Source of the DNA: Prochlorococcus sp. scB241_528N17
GTDB taxonomy: Bacteria > Cyanobacteriota > Cyanobacteriia > PCC-6307 > Cyanobiaceae
Assembly (NCBI GenBank): GCA_000634735.1
Contig: JFLG01000001.1
Coordinates: forward strand, 225,714-289,713
Reading direction: 5' to 3'
DNA length: 64,000 nucleotides
This document shows, one piece after another, positions 1 to 6,970 of the stretch. Each line of letters starts with the position of its first letter. Within the stretch, counting starts at the first letter, position 1. Position numbers and translations under genes: made by a program. Below the pieces are notes generated by a model, which was given only the letters and a program-made list of their open reading frames with translations, was not told where the DNA came from and made no database searches.

Positions 1-206
1 AAAATGTTTAGAAGTTTTTCGTTATTCCAGTTTTTTTCTTTTGATAAATCTATTTGAAAAAATTTAAACTTATTGAAATCTAAATCAAGCTTTAATTTAC
101 TAATGGGTTTTCTACTTACAATGTATATTTCCTGATTTTCATTGAGTAGTGTTGGTACTAATTCTTTACCAACAAATCCAGTGCAGCCAAGTAGTAAAAG
201 ACGCAT
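1..206 (-). CDS. NAD-dependent epimerase/SDR-like protein (partial, 5' end only)
   Basis: Only the first 68 residues are present; the gene runs off the left edge. Translation from the ATG at 206 begins MRLLLLGCTGFVGKEL, a beta strand followed by the G-x-x-G-x-x-G dinucleotide-binding turn (GCTGFVG) typical of extended SDR/epimerase proteins. The next segment (NEIYIVSR-like, about residues 24-33) fits the second beta strand ending near the cofactor ribose. The start Met lies directly before the nucleotide fold, so it is well supported. It is divergent from ndhO across about 136 bp. In cyanobacteria the gene next to ndhO is often annotated as a SulA/TIGR01777-like epimerase; the substrate cannot be told from this fragment. 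Confidence 0.75.
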   Translation of the reverse strand, partial: MRLLLLGCTGFVGKELVPTLLNENQEIYIVSRKPISKLKLDLDFNKFKFFQIDLSKEKNWNNEKLLNI

Positions 207-307
207 ATCTTATAGATGTTTATCATTTAAGGCTATTAAATTTTTTAGAAGTTTGTAATTATTATTCCCGTATAAATTTTTTTCAATAGTTTTCAAACAA
301 GTTTTTG

Positions 308-313
308 TATAAT
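308..313 (+). promoter_or_regulatory. Candidate -10 element of ndhO
   Basis: A perfect TATAAT lies 29 bp upstream of the ndhO ATG in the divergent intergenic region. No convincing -35 box is seen at 16-18 bp, which is common for promoters in AT-rich marine cyanobacteria. Inferred from consensus only. Confidence 0.4.
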
Positions 314-342
314 GGGTTTCAAATAACTTTCTTGAATTTATC

Positions 343-579
343 ATGACAGATTCTATTCCAAAGAAACCTCTCAAGAAAGGAAGCTTAGTTTTTGTCGATA
401 GAGAAAATTATATAAAAAGTATCGAAGCGCTAGCAAGTGATGATGATCTACCTAATTATGTCTTTGAAGGTCCTGGAGAGATTCTTTCAGTCAAAGACGA
501 ATATGCTCAGGTTCGATGGCGCAGACCTGTTCCAGATGTTTGGTTGAAATTAGATCAACTTAAAGAATATACTCAGTAA
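343..579 (+). CDS. ndhO: NAD(P)H-quinone oxidoreductase subunit O (NdhO)
   Basis: This 78-residue protein matches cyanobacterial NdhO: a basic N-terminus (residues 4-14), a central SH3-like core with GSLVFVDRENY (about 14-24), and the hallmark RWRRPVPDVWLK near residues 58-69. NdhO is a small cyanobacteria/plastid-specific subunit of the NDH-1 complex, which passes electrons from ferredoxin to plastoquinone in cyclic and respiratory flow at the thylakoid membrane; it sits on the hydrophilic arm near NdhI. Length is normal for the family. A TATAAT lies just upstream. It converges with the J-domain gene with an 11 bp gap. Many other ndh genes lie in the same window but not in one operon. Confidence 0.93.
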   Translation: MTDSIPKKPLKKGSLVFVDRENYIKSIEALASDDDLPNYVFEGPGEILSVKDEYAQVRWRRPVPDVWLKLDQLKEYTQ

Positions 580-590
580 AATTTTTATAT

Positions 591-1268
591 CTAAAAGTTT
601 TTATTTTTTTTCTCTATAGACATCTTTGATTGTATTCTTTTTGCTTCTTTGATCATTTCTTTACCATCAAATAAGTAATTATCTACATATCCTTGTGTAT
701 ATCTATCAAATTCTGATAGCGCATCTTTAACTTGTGAGAAACAATGATAAAGATCGAGGCCTAAAGCTGAAATAGACTTTGGAACTATTTTTTTATTATA
801 AATTTTTTCTACTTTTTCTATTTTCTTTTGTGAAAGAGTAATATAACTGCAAAAATTTTCCATTAGTTCGTCATCATATGGATCCGCAGATAGTTTTTTT
901 ATTTCGTTATTCAAAGGTTTAATGATTTGACTAATTAATCTATTTATAGGACTGTAAATTTCTTTAATCCATGTTTCAACTTCTTTGTCCTTAATTGAAG
1001 AATTATGTTTTTTTGAATTAAATTTCTCTTCCCAATTTTCATTTAATGAATCAAATGATGAGCTGGAAAAGGAAAAACTGCTATCGTATTGTTTCTTTTT
1101 GATAGGGTCATTTAGAGTTTCCCAGGCATTTTGTATTGCAAGAAATCGTTCTTTCTTTCCACCTGCATCTGGATGATGCTGCTTAACTAAAGAGCGATAT
1201 GAAGATTTAATTTCACTTCTGGTTGCATTTTGTTTGAGACCTAATTCTTCATATAAATTTTTTTCCAT
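591..1268 (-). CDS. DnaJ-class J-domain protein
   Basis: The 225-residue product begins with a J domain (about residues 4-62): helix I LYEELGLKQNAT, the diagnostic HPD at 32-34, and a conserved helix III. The J domain stimulates Hsp70 (DnaK) ATPase activity. The remaining 160 residues lack the Gly/Phe region, the CxxCxGxG zinc domain and the DnaJ C-terminal substrate domain, so it is a type III J protein, not the housekeeping DnaJ. Residues 63-90 are Ser/Phe-rich and the rest is lysine-rich and predicted helical; I recognise no second domain. The gene lies 16 bp downstream of cysK on the same strand and may be co-transcribed. Client unknown. Confidence 0.85.
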   Translation of the reverse strand: MEKNLYEELGLKQNATRSEIKSSYRSLVKQHHPDAGGKKERFLAIQNAWETLNDPIKKKQYDSSFSFSSSSFDSLNENWEEKFNSKKHNSSIKDKEVETWIKEIYSPINRLISQIIKPLNNEIKKLSADPYDDELMENFCSYITLSQKKIEKVEKIYNKKIVPKSISALGLDLYHCFSQVKDALSEFDRYTQGYVDNYLFDGKEMIKEAKRIQSKMSIEKKNKNF

Positions 1269-1284
1269 TTTTATTAATTATGCA

Positions 1285-2253
1285 TTAAAGATAACCATCT
1301 TTTCTGGCTTCAATTGAAGTATTAGATTCAAACATTGCTGTTGATAAATATCTTTCTCCAAAACTTGGAAGAATAACTATCAATCTTTTATTCATTAGTT
1401 CTTTTCTTTTGCCGATTTTTATAGTTGCTGCTAAAGCTGCACCGCTGCTGATACCAGATAAAAGGCCTTCCAATCTTGCTAATAAACGCCCATAATAAAA
1501 TGCTTCATCGTCATCTATTTTTATAATTTCATCAATTAATTTAGTATTAAGAACTTTTGGTACGAAACCCGCGCCAATTCCTTGAATCGAATGAGATCCT
1601 GCTTTTTCTCCGGAAATCACAGCACTTTTTTTGGGTTCTACGGCATAAATTTTGCAATTTGGATTAACTTTTTTTAAAAAACGTGCACAACCAGTAATTG
1701 TTCCTCCTGTGCCTACTCCTGTAACTAGTCCATCTAAATTGTTATTGGATTGGGACCATATTTCTTGAGCCGTCGTTCTTTCATGAATATCTGGATTAGC
1801 AAAGTTTTCAAACTGATTAAATTGATAGCTATTTGCAATGGTTGACGACAACTCATTAGCTAAATCTAAAGCTCCTTTCATTCCGTCTTTACCCGGTGTT
1901 AGCTGTAATTCAGCTCCATATGCTCTCAACATTGCCCTCCTCTCAATACTCATCGTATCTGGCATAGTTAATATCAATTTATAGCCTTTTGCTGCGGCAA
2001 CCATTGCTAATGCGATGCCAGTATTCCCACTTGTTGCTTCAATCAACGTTGTTTTATCTGGTGTTATCAATCCTTCTTCTTCAGCTTTACATAACATTGA
2101 ATAAGCAATCCGATCCTTAACGGAAGCTGATGGATTGAAACTTTCTAGTTTGGCTATTATCTCTGGATAACAATCAAAATACTTTCTGATTCGATTTAAT
2201 TTTACTAATGGGGTATTTCCAACTAGAGAAGTTATATCATTTGCTATTTCCAT
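1285..2253 (-). CDS. cysK: Cysteine synthase (O-acetylserine sulfhydrylase)
   Basis: A 322-residue fold-type II PLP enzyme that converts O-acetylserine and sulfide to cysteine. Seen in the sequence: the PLP lysine in SASVKDR (K46), the substrate-binding TSGNTG loop (about 74-79), the phosphate-binding GTGGTITG near 177-184 and a late SSGAA (about 267-271). The length is normal for CysK/CysM-type enzymes. It starts at ATG 2253, with about 145 bp to the divergent UPF0367 gene. cysC (APS kinase, 40.4 kb) and gshB (51.5 kb) elsewhere in the window belong to the same sulfur network. Cyanobacteria often carry more than one paralogue; which one this is cannot be decided here. Confidence 0.93.
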   Translation of the reverse strand: MEIANDITSLVGNTPLVKLNRIRKYFDCYPEIIAKLESFNPSASVKDRIAYSMLCKAEEEGLITPDKTTLIEATSGNTGIALAMVAAAKGYKLILTMPDTMSIERRAMLRAYGAELQLTPGKDGMKGALDLANELSSTIANSYQFNQFENFANPDIHERTTAQEIWSQSNNNLDGLVTGVGTGGTITGCARFLKKVNPNCKIYAVEPKKSAVISGEKAGSHSIQGIGAGFVPKVLNTKLIDEIIKIDDDEAFYYGRLLARLEGLLSGISSGAALAATIKIGKRKELMNKRLIVILPSFGERYLSTAMFESNTSIEARKDGYL

Positions 2254-2404
2254 GAAATTATTTTTTAAAATGCAAAATAAAATCTCCTATGTACATAATA
2301 ATTGGATTTAAAGATCTTATATATAATTTTTCAAAAGAATTTAATTTTAATAACTTCCTGCGTAAAAATATTTATTATTATAAGAGGTAGTTTTTATAAT
2401 GATT

Positions 2405-2677
2405 ATGTATTCGCTGGAACTAAGTCTGAGATATTCACCTTTTCCACTTTCAATTCAGAAGAAAGAATTTGATGACATTAAACGAATTTATGATGAAATA
2501 AAAAATTCTATGAATGAAACTTTAGAATCCTCAAACTTGATCGAATTAAGGTGTGACAAAGTTCAAGATAAATTAATTGCTGTAAGAGCTAAAGAAATAA
2601 TTTCTGTTCAGATATATGAAAAATCGTCAGTAGCAGGTGGAGCTAAAAGACCGGGATTTTCTCTCAACATAGATTGA
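2405..2677 (+). CDS. UPF0367 family protein
   Basis: Translation from ATG 2405 gives 90 residues starting MYSLELSLRYSPFPLS, matching the N-terminus of the cyanobacterial UPF0367 family (MYxLELxLK..PLPLSVQRK). The C-terminus EKSSVAGGAKRPGFSLNI also fits the family pattern ending in a Gly/Pro-Gly-Phe segment. Function is unknown; it looks small and cytosolic, without signal peptide or membrane helix. An in-frame ATG two codons earlier (2399) is about 10 bp after an AGAGG and could be the true start; I prefer 2405 because family members begin MYxLEL. The stop overlaps the first codons of the longest reading of the downstream ABC ATPase gene, suggesting translational coupling. Confidence 0.85.
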   Translation: MYSLELSLRYSPFPLSIQKKEFDDIKRIYDEIKNSMNETLESSNLIELRCDKVQDKLIAVRAKEIISVQIYEKSSVAGGAKRPGFSLNID

Positions 2678-2685
2678 TAGAATAT

Positions 2686-3360
2686 ATGCGAGATATCCTT
2701 GAAAATGAAATACCTCATATTAAATTCAAAGATGTTTCTTTTGCATATCCGGGAGAAAAAGAAAATTTAATTTTTAAATGTAATTTCTCAATTAGTAAAC
2801 CAGGATTTTGGATGGTCGTAGGTGAAAACGGGAGCGGAAAAAGTACTCTTCTAAAATTAATTAATGGAATAATCAAGCCTAAAGATGGTTTCGTTGACTC
2901 TAATGCAAATATTGGCATGGTGTTTCAAAACCCTGATCATCAAATATTGATGCCAAATTGTAGGAGTGAACTTCTGATTAATATTAATCAAAATATATGT
3001 CAAAATGAAATTAATAAAAAAATTGAATATGTGCTTGATCAGGTAGGGATGAATGGTTTTGAAAAAAGGCCAGTTCATACTTTGAGCGGTGGACAAAAAC
3101 AACGCTTAACAATTGCATGCGCTCTTATAAGTAATAGAAATTTTATTCTTTTAGATGAGCCTACAGCATTACTTGATCAAACTAGCCAATTAAAAGTTCT
3201 ACAAACTATTAAAAATCTTACAAGTGACCATAAAAAACCTTTATCAGCCTTATGGATTACTCATCGTTATGAAGAATTAACTTATGCTGATGCAGTAGCT
3301 GAATTGAAAAATGGTTTTTTATCTAGCTGGCAAGAACCATCAAAATTTCAATATAATTGA
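2686..3360 (+). CDS. ABC transporter ATP-binding protein
   Basis: A single nucleotide-binding domain of about 224 residues. Walker A is GENGSGKST (about residues 47-55 from this ATG), the signature is LSGGQKQRL, Walker B is NFILLDEPTA, and a switch histidine follows in WITHRYEE. The Q-loop region MVFQNPDHQIL with its NPDHQ sequence resembles CbiO/EcfA-type ATPases of energy-coupling-factor transporters. No permease or substrate-binding gene is adjacent, so partner and substrate are unknown. A TTG at 2674 gives four extra residues and overlaps the UPF0367 stop; the ATG at 2686 is preferred. It ends about 50 bp before tRNA-Asn. Confidence 0.87.
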   Translation: MRDILENEIPHIKFKDVSFAYPGEKENLIFKCNFSISKPGFWMVVGENGSGKSTLLKLINGIIKPKDGFVDSNANIGMVFQNPDHQILMPNCRSELLININQNICQNEINKKIEYVLDQVGMNGFEKRPVHTLSGGQKQRLTIACALISNRNFILLDEPTALLDQTSQLKVLQTIKNLTSDHKKPLSALWITHRYEELTYADAVAELKNGFLSSWQEPSKFQYN

Positions 3361-3409
3361 CTCTTTTACTTGTCATAAGGTACTTTAAAGAGCTAAATTC
3401 ATTTTATAT

Positions 3410-3481
<72 letters not shown>

Positions 3482-3505
3482 TTAATAAATTTAAAAAAAT
3501 TATCC

Positions 3506-3536
3506 AAAGTCACCCTAATTAAAGGTGACTTTTTTA
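3506..3536 (+). terminator. Rho-independent terminator after tRNA-Asn
   Basis: AAAGTCACC (3506-3514) and GGTGACTTT (3524-3532) form a perfect 9-bp stem with a 9-nt loop, running into a T-rich tail (TTTTT-A-TTT). It is the clearest intrinsic terminator in the window and defines the end of the tRNA transcript. Confidence 0.85.
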
Positions 3537-3606
3537 TTTCCTTGACTTATTTTTTGTCAAATAGTGATAAGCCGAAGATATAGTCAAGTAAATTTGATAT
3601 TTTATC

Positions 3607-3627
3607 AAGAACAGTATATAGAACATT
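3607..3627 (+). repeat. 21-bp direct repeat, copy 1 (AGAACA pair)
   Basis: AAGAACAGTATATAGAACAT plus one T; it matches copy 2 at 3688-3708 in 19 of 21 positions. Each copy holds two AGAACA hexamers separated by 7 bp, which places them 13 bp apart, close to one helical turn. Confidence 0.75.
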
Positions 3628-3678
3628 TAAAATAATTAAATTATTATCCCAATTACTTTATTATAAATAATTTAAAAT

Positions 3679-3708
3679 TGTTCTTTTAAGAACAGTAATT
3701 AGAACATT
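3679..3708 (+). repeat. Palindrome TGTTCTT-TT-AAGAACA overlapping direct repeat copy 2
   Basis: TGTTCTT (3679-3685) and AAGAACA (3688-3694) form a perfect 7-bp inverted repeat with a 2-bp centre, a classic dimeric regulator site shape. Its right arm is also the first element of repeat copy 2 (3688-3708). A related TTCTT-GTT-AAGAACA arrangement lies between rbcR and the Z-ISO-like gene at 23150. The binding protein is unknown. Confidence 0.55.
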
Positions 3709-3824
3709 GTCTTTAGTTCCCTGCGCAAGCGAAAAATTAAATTTTTTGATTGATTTTTATATATTTTTTTTAAACATATTTTTGTTTGTATCCTTTTAAT
3801 TACTACTACACCATTAAGGAAATT

Positions 3825-4184
3825 CTAGTCATCCCACATATCCTTTTTCTCTTGATCGAAATTATTCTTTTCAAGTAATTCTATTCTTTGCTTCTGAGAA
3901 TCAATTTCTGTTTCAATCACGTTTTTATCGTTAACGTATTTTGCTTGTATTTCTAAGATAATTATCTCAAATTGCTCTCCAAAAAAATCTGACATTTCTC
4001 TCCATGCTTCCATTTCCTCTTCTTTACCAATAGTATCGTTTATCTGATGAGAAATAATTTCTAGAACATATTGTTTAAGTTCTTGATGACTCATCGATTC
4101 AACTTTTTTTTGAACGTAAAGTTCTTTAATATTTTCTAGTTGTTTTTTTGATAAATCAGAATAGCTAATAGACTTCTTTTTCAT
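3825..4184 (-). CDS. Hypothetical protein, charged and helical
   Basis: This 119-residue protein starts at ATG 4184. I do not recognise the family. It is strongly charged (Lys/Glu-rich), without signal peptide or membrane segment, and its last third (about residues 80-115, EIDSQKQRIELLEKNN) looks like a short coiled coil, ending in acidic DMWDD. It has sense-like codon use, a clear start and intergenic space on both sides, so it is probably a real, lineage-restricted gene. It is flanked by two repeat-rich intergenic regions. No function is proposed. Confidence 0.65.
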   Translation of the reverse strand: MKKKSISYSDLSKKQLENIKELYVQKKVESMSHQELKQYVLEIISHQINDTIGKEEEMEAWREMSDFFGEQFEIIILEIQAKYVNDKNVIETEIDSQKQRIELLEKNNFDQEKKDMWDD

Positions 4185-4505
4185 GGATACTTAAATTTTT
4201 TTTAATATAGACAAAATTATTAGTTTAAACATTTTGGAGAAATTAAATACTTTAAACCTATTTAATTACTATTTGAAGATTCAAATTCTCCTTTTAATTT
4301 AATTTGTATGTACCCTAAAATGCCAATCTGAATTAGATATTCTTTCAATTTGAACCACTATTTGTTTCTAATAATCCTTTGATTATTAAGAAAAAGTGAA
4401 TAGAATCGAAAGAAATTCTAAAATTTAAACTTTTCTAAAATTTGCAATTTCTATCTAATCAATTGCTATTACTAAGTTATTTGATAAATCTAATTGATAA
4501 AATTG
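4185..4505. other. AT-rich intergenic region upstream of rpaA
   Basis: About 320 bp with no credible coding frame. It holds a perfect palindrome ATTTGAA-GA-TTCAAAT (4271-4286), nested within distant GGAGAA (4236-4241) and TTCTCC (4286-4291); an 8-bp stem hairpin TAATAATC-CTTT-GATTATTA (4369-4388); and an 11-bp direct repeat TTCTAAAATTT at 4416-4426 and 4433-4443, 17 bp apart. These could be regulator sites for rpaA or for the divergent hypothetical gene; no known consensus was matched. Confidence 0.5.
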
Positions 4506-4533
4506 TTTACAGTAATTCAGCAATCTCTATAAT
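4506..4533 (+). promoter_or_regulatory. Candidate sigma-70 promoter of rpaA
   Basis: TTTACA (4506-4511) and a perfect TATAAT (4528-4533) are separated by 16 bp and end 54 bp before the rpaA start, predicting a leader of about 45-50 nt. This is one of the best promoter matches in the window. Confidence 0.55.
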
Positions 4534-4587
4534 TTCTTGAGAGAATCATAATACCAAAACTTAATTTTAATTTAATAGTTCATAAAT

Positions 4588-5370
4588 ATGAAAATTTCAA
4601 TCCTTTTAATTGAAGATGATCGTGATATGCGTGATTTGGTGGCTAGGCATTTAGAACATTCTGGTTTCGATGTTCAAAAAGCTGAAGATGGAATTAAAGG
4701 ACAAGCATTAGCTCTTCAATACTCGCCAGATTTAATACTCTTGGATTTAATGTTACCAAGTGTTGATGGTTTAACTTTATGCCAGCGATTAAGAAGAGAT
4801 GAAAGAACATCAAATATACCGATTTTGATGATAACTGCGTTAGGCGGCCTTAAAGATAAAGTTACTGGGTTTAATTCTGGAGCAGATGATTATATTACTA
4901 AACCATTCGATTTAGAAGAATTATATGTACGCATTAAAGCTTTATTAAGAAGAACCAACAGAGCACAATTAAATTCTAGTAACCAGCAAGAAATATTAAA
5001 TTATGGCCCTTTAACTCTTGTTCCGGAAAGATTTGAAGCTATATGGTTTGAATCTCCTGTTAGGTTAACTCATCTTGAATTTGAACTTCTTCATTGTCTT
5101 TTACAAAGACATGGTCAAACTGTATCCCCAGCATTAATTCTTAAAGAAGTATGGGGATATGAACCTGATGATGATATTGAGACAATAAGAGTTCATATTA
5201 GACACTTACGCACTAAACTTGAACCCGATCCACGCAAACCTACCTATATAAAAACTGTATACGGTGCTGGATACTGTCTTGAGTTACCTATTGGTGCTCA
5301 AGTGGAAACGGCTAGGCAAGAGTTCATTCAAGCAAGAAATCCTAACTTGATAAATTCTGCAGTTGATTAA
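4588..5370 (+). CDS. rpaA: Two-component response regulator RpaA (OmpR family)
   Basis: A 260-residue OmpR/PhoB-type regulator. The receiver domain (about 1-120) has acidic residues D10/D11, phosphoacceptor D53 in LILLDLMLP, and the conserved lysine in YITKPF. A winged-helix DNA-binding domain follows (about 135-236), ending in [15 protein letters not shown], with a 25-residue tail typical of cyanobacterial RpaA. RpaA is the output regulator of the SasA/KaiC timing system and of phycobilisome/photosystem energy coupling in cyanobacteria; Prochlorococcus keeps KaiB, KaiC, SasA and RpaA but lost KaiA. It has a good promoter and a long upstream region, and is convergent with holB with a 2-bp gap. 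The other essential regulator, RpaB, lies 6 kb away. Confidence 0.88.
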   Translation: MKISILLIEDDRDMRDLVARHLEHSGFDVQKAEDGIKGQALALQYSPDLILLDLMLPSVDGLTLCQRLRRDERTSNIPILMITALGGLKDKVTGFNSGADDYITKPFDLEELYVRIKALLRRTNRAQLNSSNQQEILNYGPLTLVPERFEAIWFESPVRLTHLEFELLHCLLQRHGQTVSPALILKEVWGYEPDDDIETIRVHIRHLRTKLEPDPRKPTYIKTVYGAGYCLELPIGAQVETARQEFIQARNPNLINSAVD

Positions 5371-5372
5371 TC

Positions 5373-6335
5373 TCATATATCTTCCATTGAAATTTTTAAA
5401 AAAGCTATTTCCCATGCCAACCTTGGTTGAACGTTTTTTCTTAACAGGTATTTTAAATTTTCAAGTTTTTTAACTAAACCGATATTTTTTGTTTTTCTCC
5501 ACCAAATTGTTTGAATTAAATTTACTAGAGAAATCTGTTGCAAAATTTCTAATTTTTCAGATATTGATTTAGATATTTCTAATATTTCCAGACTATTTTT
5601 TATTGGAGAATCCAATTTACTTATAATTTCATCTGAAAAATCATTCCAAATTTCAATATTTTTCAATAATTGATTTGGAGATCCATTTGCTGAGTTTATT
5701 AAATCTTCAAATTTTAAATTTGCATTTATCTTTGATTTAGAAGTATCTAAATATTCTTTTATAATTGATTTTATTTCTTTACTAGAAAAAGATCGAAATC
5801 TGACGATTTGACATCTTGAGATAATCGTATCTAAGAGAAGATTTAATTTAGATGTTAGTAAAATAAAAATGCCGTTACTAGGTTCTTCTAAGGTTTTTAA
5901 AAGGCAATTCGAGGCTGCTTCGTTTAAGAGGTGTGCATCAATAATTAAAACAATTTTGTTGTCTGAGTTTATTGATTTTTGATTAAGAAAAGTTTTGATA
6001 TTACGTATTTGAGCAATTTTAATTATCTCAGATCCACTTTTTACTGTTTTTTCAAGATCGGAACTTCCTAAACTTTTTGTTGATAAAAGAGAATTAGGTT
6101 CAATAATTAAAAAATCAGGATGGTTATTGTTTGTAATTCTCTCATCAACATTTTCGCTTGGTGAAGACTGTTTGAAAATCTCTTTTATAAATTGAAGAGC
6201 AGTTTGTTTTTTGCCTAATCCTTCAGCCCCATAAAATATATAACCATTAGCCAATGATTTGTTTTTAATTATGTTCTTAAGAAAGGTATTGACTTCTTCA
6301 TTCAAGAAAAAATTGTTTTTTTTAACCTCAATCAT
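5373..6335 (-). CDS. holB: DNA polymerase III delta' subunit-like clamp-loader protein
   Basis: A 320-residue AAA+ protein. Visible features: a P-loop variant GAEGLGKKQ (36-44), a Walker B-like LIIDAH (about 130-134), a LLKTLEEP sensor segment (145-152) and the SRC arginine-finger motif (173-175). These fit the HolB/DnaX clamp-loader ATPase family, which opens the sliding clamp during replication. The usual DnaX zinc-binding cysteines are absent, consistent with a short delta'-type protein. It is last of a minus-strand set: Cu ATPase, tmk, holB. Its ATG overlaps the tmk stop by 4 bp; tmk-holB pairing is widespread in bacteria. Confidence 0.85.
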   Translation of the reverse strand: MIEVKKNNFFLNEEVNTFLKNIIKNKSLANGYIFYGAEGLGKKQTALQFIKEIFKQSSPSENVDERITNNNHPDFLIIEPNSLLSTKSLGSSDLEKTVKSGSEIIKIAQIRNIKTFLNQKSINSDNKIVLIIDAHLLNEAASNCLLKTLEEPSNGIFILLTSKLNLLLDTIISRCQIVRFRSFSSKEIKSIIKEYLDTSKSKINANLKFEDLINSANGSPNQLLKNIEIWNDFSDEIISKLDSPIKNSLEILEISKSISEKLEILQQISLVNLIQTIWWRKTKNIGLVKKLENLKYLLRKNVQPRLAWEIAFLKISMEDI

Positions 6336-6970
6336 TTGTTATTAGAAAAATTGTTTAGTAAGGTCTCTTTAATTTGATTAGAAATAGTTTTAATATTTTG
6401 TGAAGCAGATATTACTTTCCAGTTTTTTTGTTTGGCAATTAGTTTGAAGCCTTCATTTACTTTTTCTAAAAATCTAATACCTTCTGATTCTATTCTGTCT
6501 GGAATTTCATTTTTTCTTCGAAATATGCTCTCTTCTGGAGAAATTTCTAAGAAGAAAGTGAGATCTGGAGATGCTCCTTGACATACAATAGATTCAATAT
6601 TTTTAATTATTTCTAAATTTATATTTCTTCCATAACCTTGATAAGCAAGTGTCGAATCGGAAAATCTATCACTTATTACCCAATCATTGTTATTTAAAGC
6701 AGGTGAAATAATTTTGGAAACGTGTTCAGCTCTATCTGCAGAATAAAGCAATAATTCTGCAAGTGATGAAGGCTTATTATTTTCATTATTTTCAAGAATC
6801 AGCCCTCTAAGTTTTTTCCCTAAAAGACTGCCCCCTGGCTCTCTAGTCGTGATTAATTTAGACCCTTTCTTTATTAGACCACTATTAGGAAGCCATTTAG
6901 ATATTTCATCTATTTGGGTAGTTTTACCACATCCATCAATACCCTCAAAAACGATAAATTTTCCTTTCAT
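6332..6970 (-). CDS. tmk: Thymidylate kinase
   Basis: A 212-residue dTMP kinase making dTDP from dTMP and ATP for DNA synthesis. Seen: P-loop [12 protein letters not shown] (8-19), the [14 protein letters not shown] stretch (about 43-56) and the [15 protein letters not shown] lid/DR motif (about 101-115). The length is normal. It starts immediately after the stop of the copper ATPase gene and overlaps holB by 4 bp, so the three are probably one transcript with coupled translation. Confidence 0.95.
   Translation of the reverse strand: MKGKFIVFEGIDGCGKTTQIDEISKWLPNSGLIKKGSKLITTREPGGSLLGKKLRGLILENNENNKPSSLAELLLYSADRAEHVSKIISPALNNNDWVISDRFSDSTLAYQGYGRNINLEIIKNIESIVCQGASPDLTFFLEISPEESIFRRKNEIPDRIESEGIRFLEKVNEGFKLIAKQKNWKVISASQNIKTISNQIKETLLNNFSNNK

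Larger units (their letters stand above)
3537..3824. other. Non-coding intergenic region with AGAACA repeats
   Basis: About 290 bp without a credible gene. It contains two near-identical 21-bp repeats (3607-3627 and 3688-3708), each made of two AGAACA elements about 13 bp apart, and a palindrome of 7+2+7 bp at 3679-3694. An isolated GC-richer patch (CCCTGCGCAAGCG, about 3719-3731) stands out in AT-rich surroundings. TTGACT at 3542-3547 could be a -35 box. I infer a regulatory region or an unannotated small RNA; neither is proved. Confidence 0.5.

Noticed and set aside
3542..3760. Small RNA gene transcribed rightward from TTGACT at 3542
   Set aside because: Only a weak -10 (TAGTGAT) lies at proper spacing and no downstream terminator is evident, so it is not listed as an RNA gene; kept as a possibility for the intergenic region.
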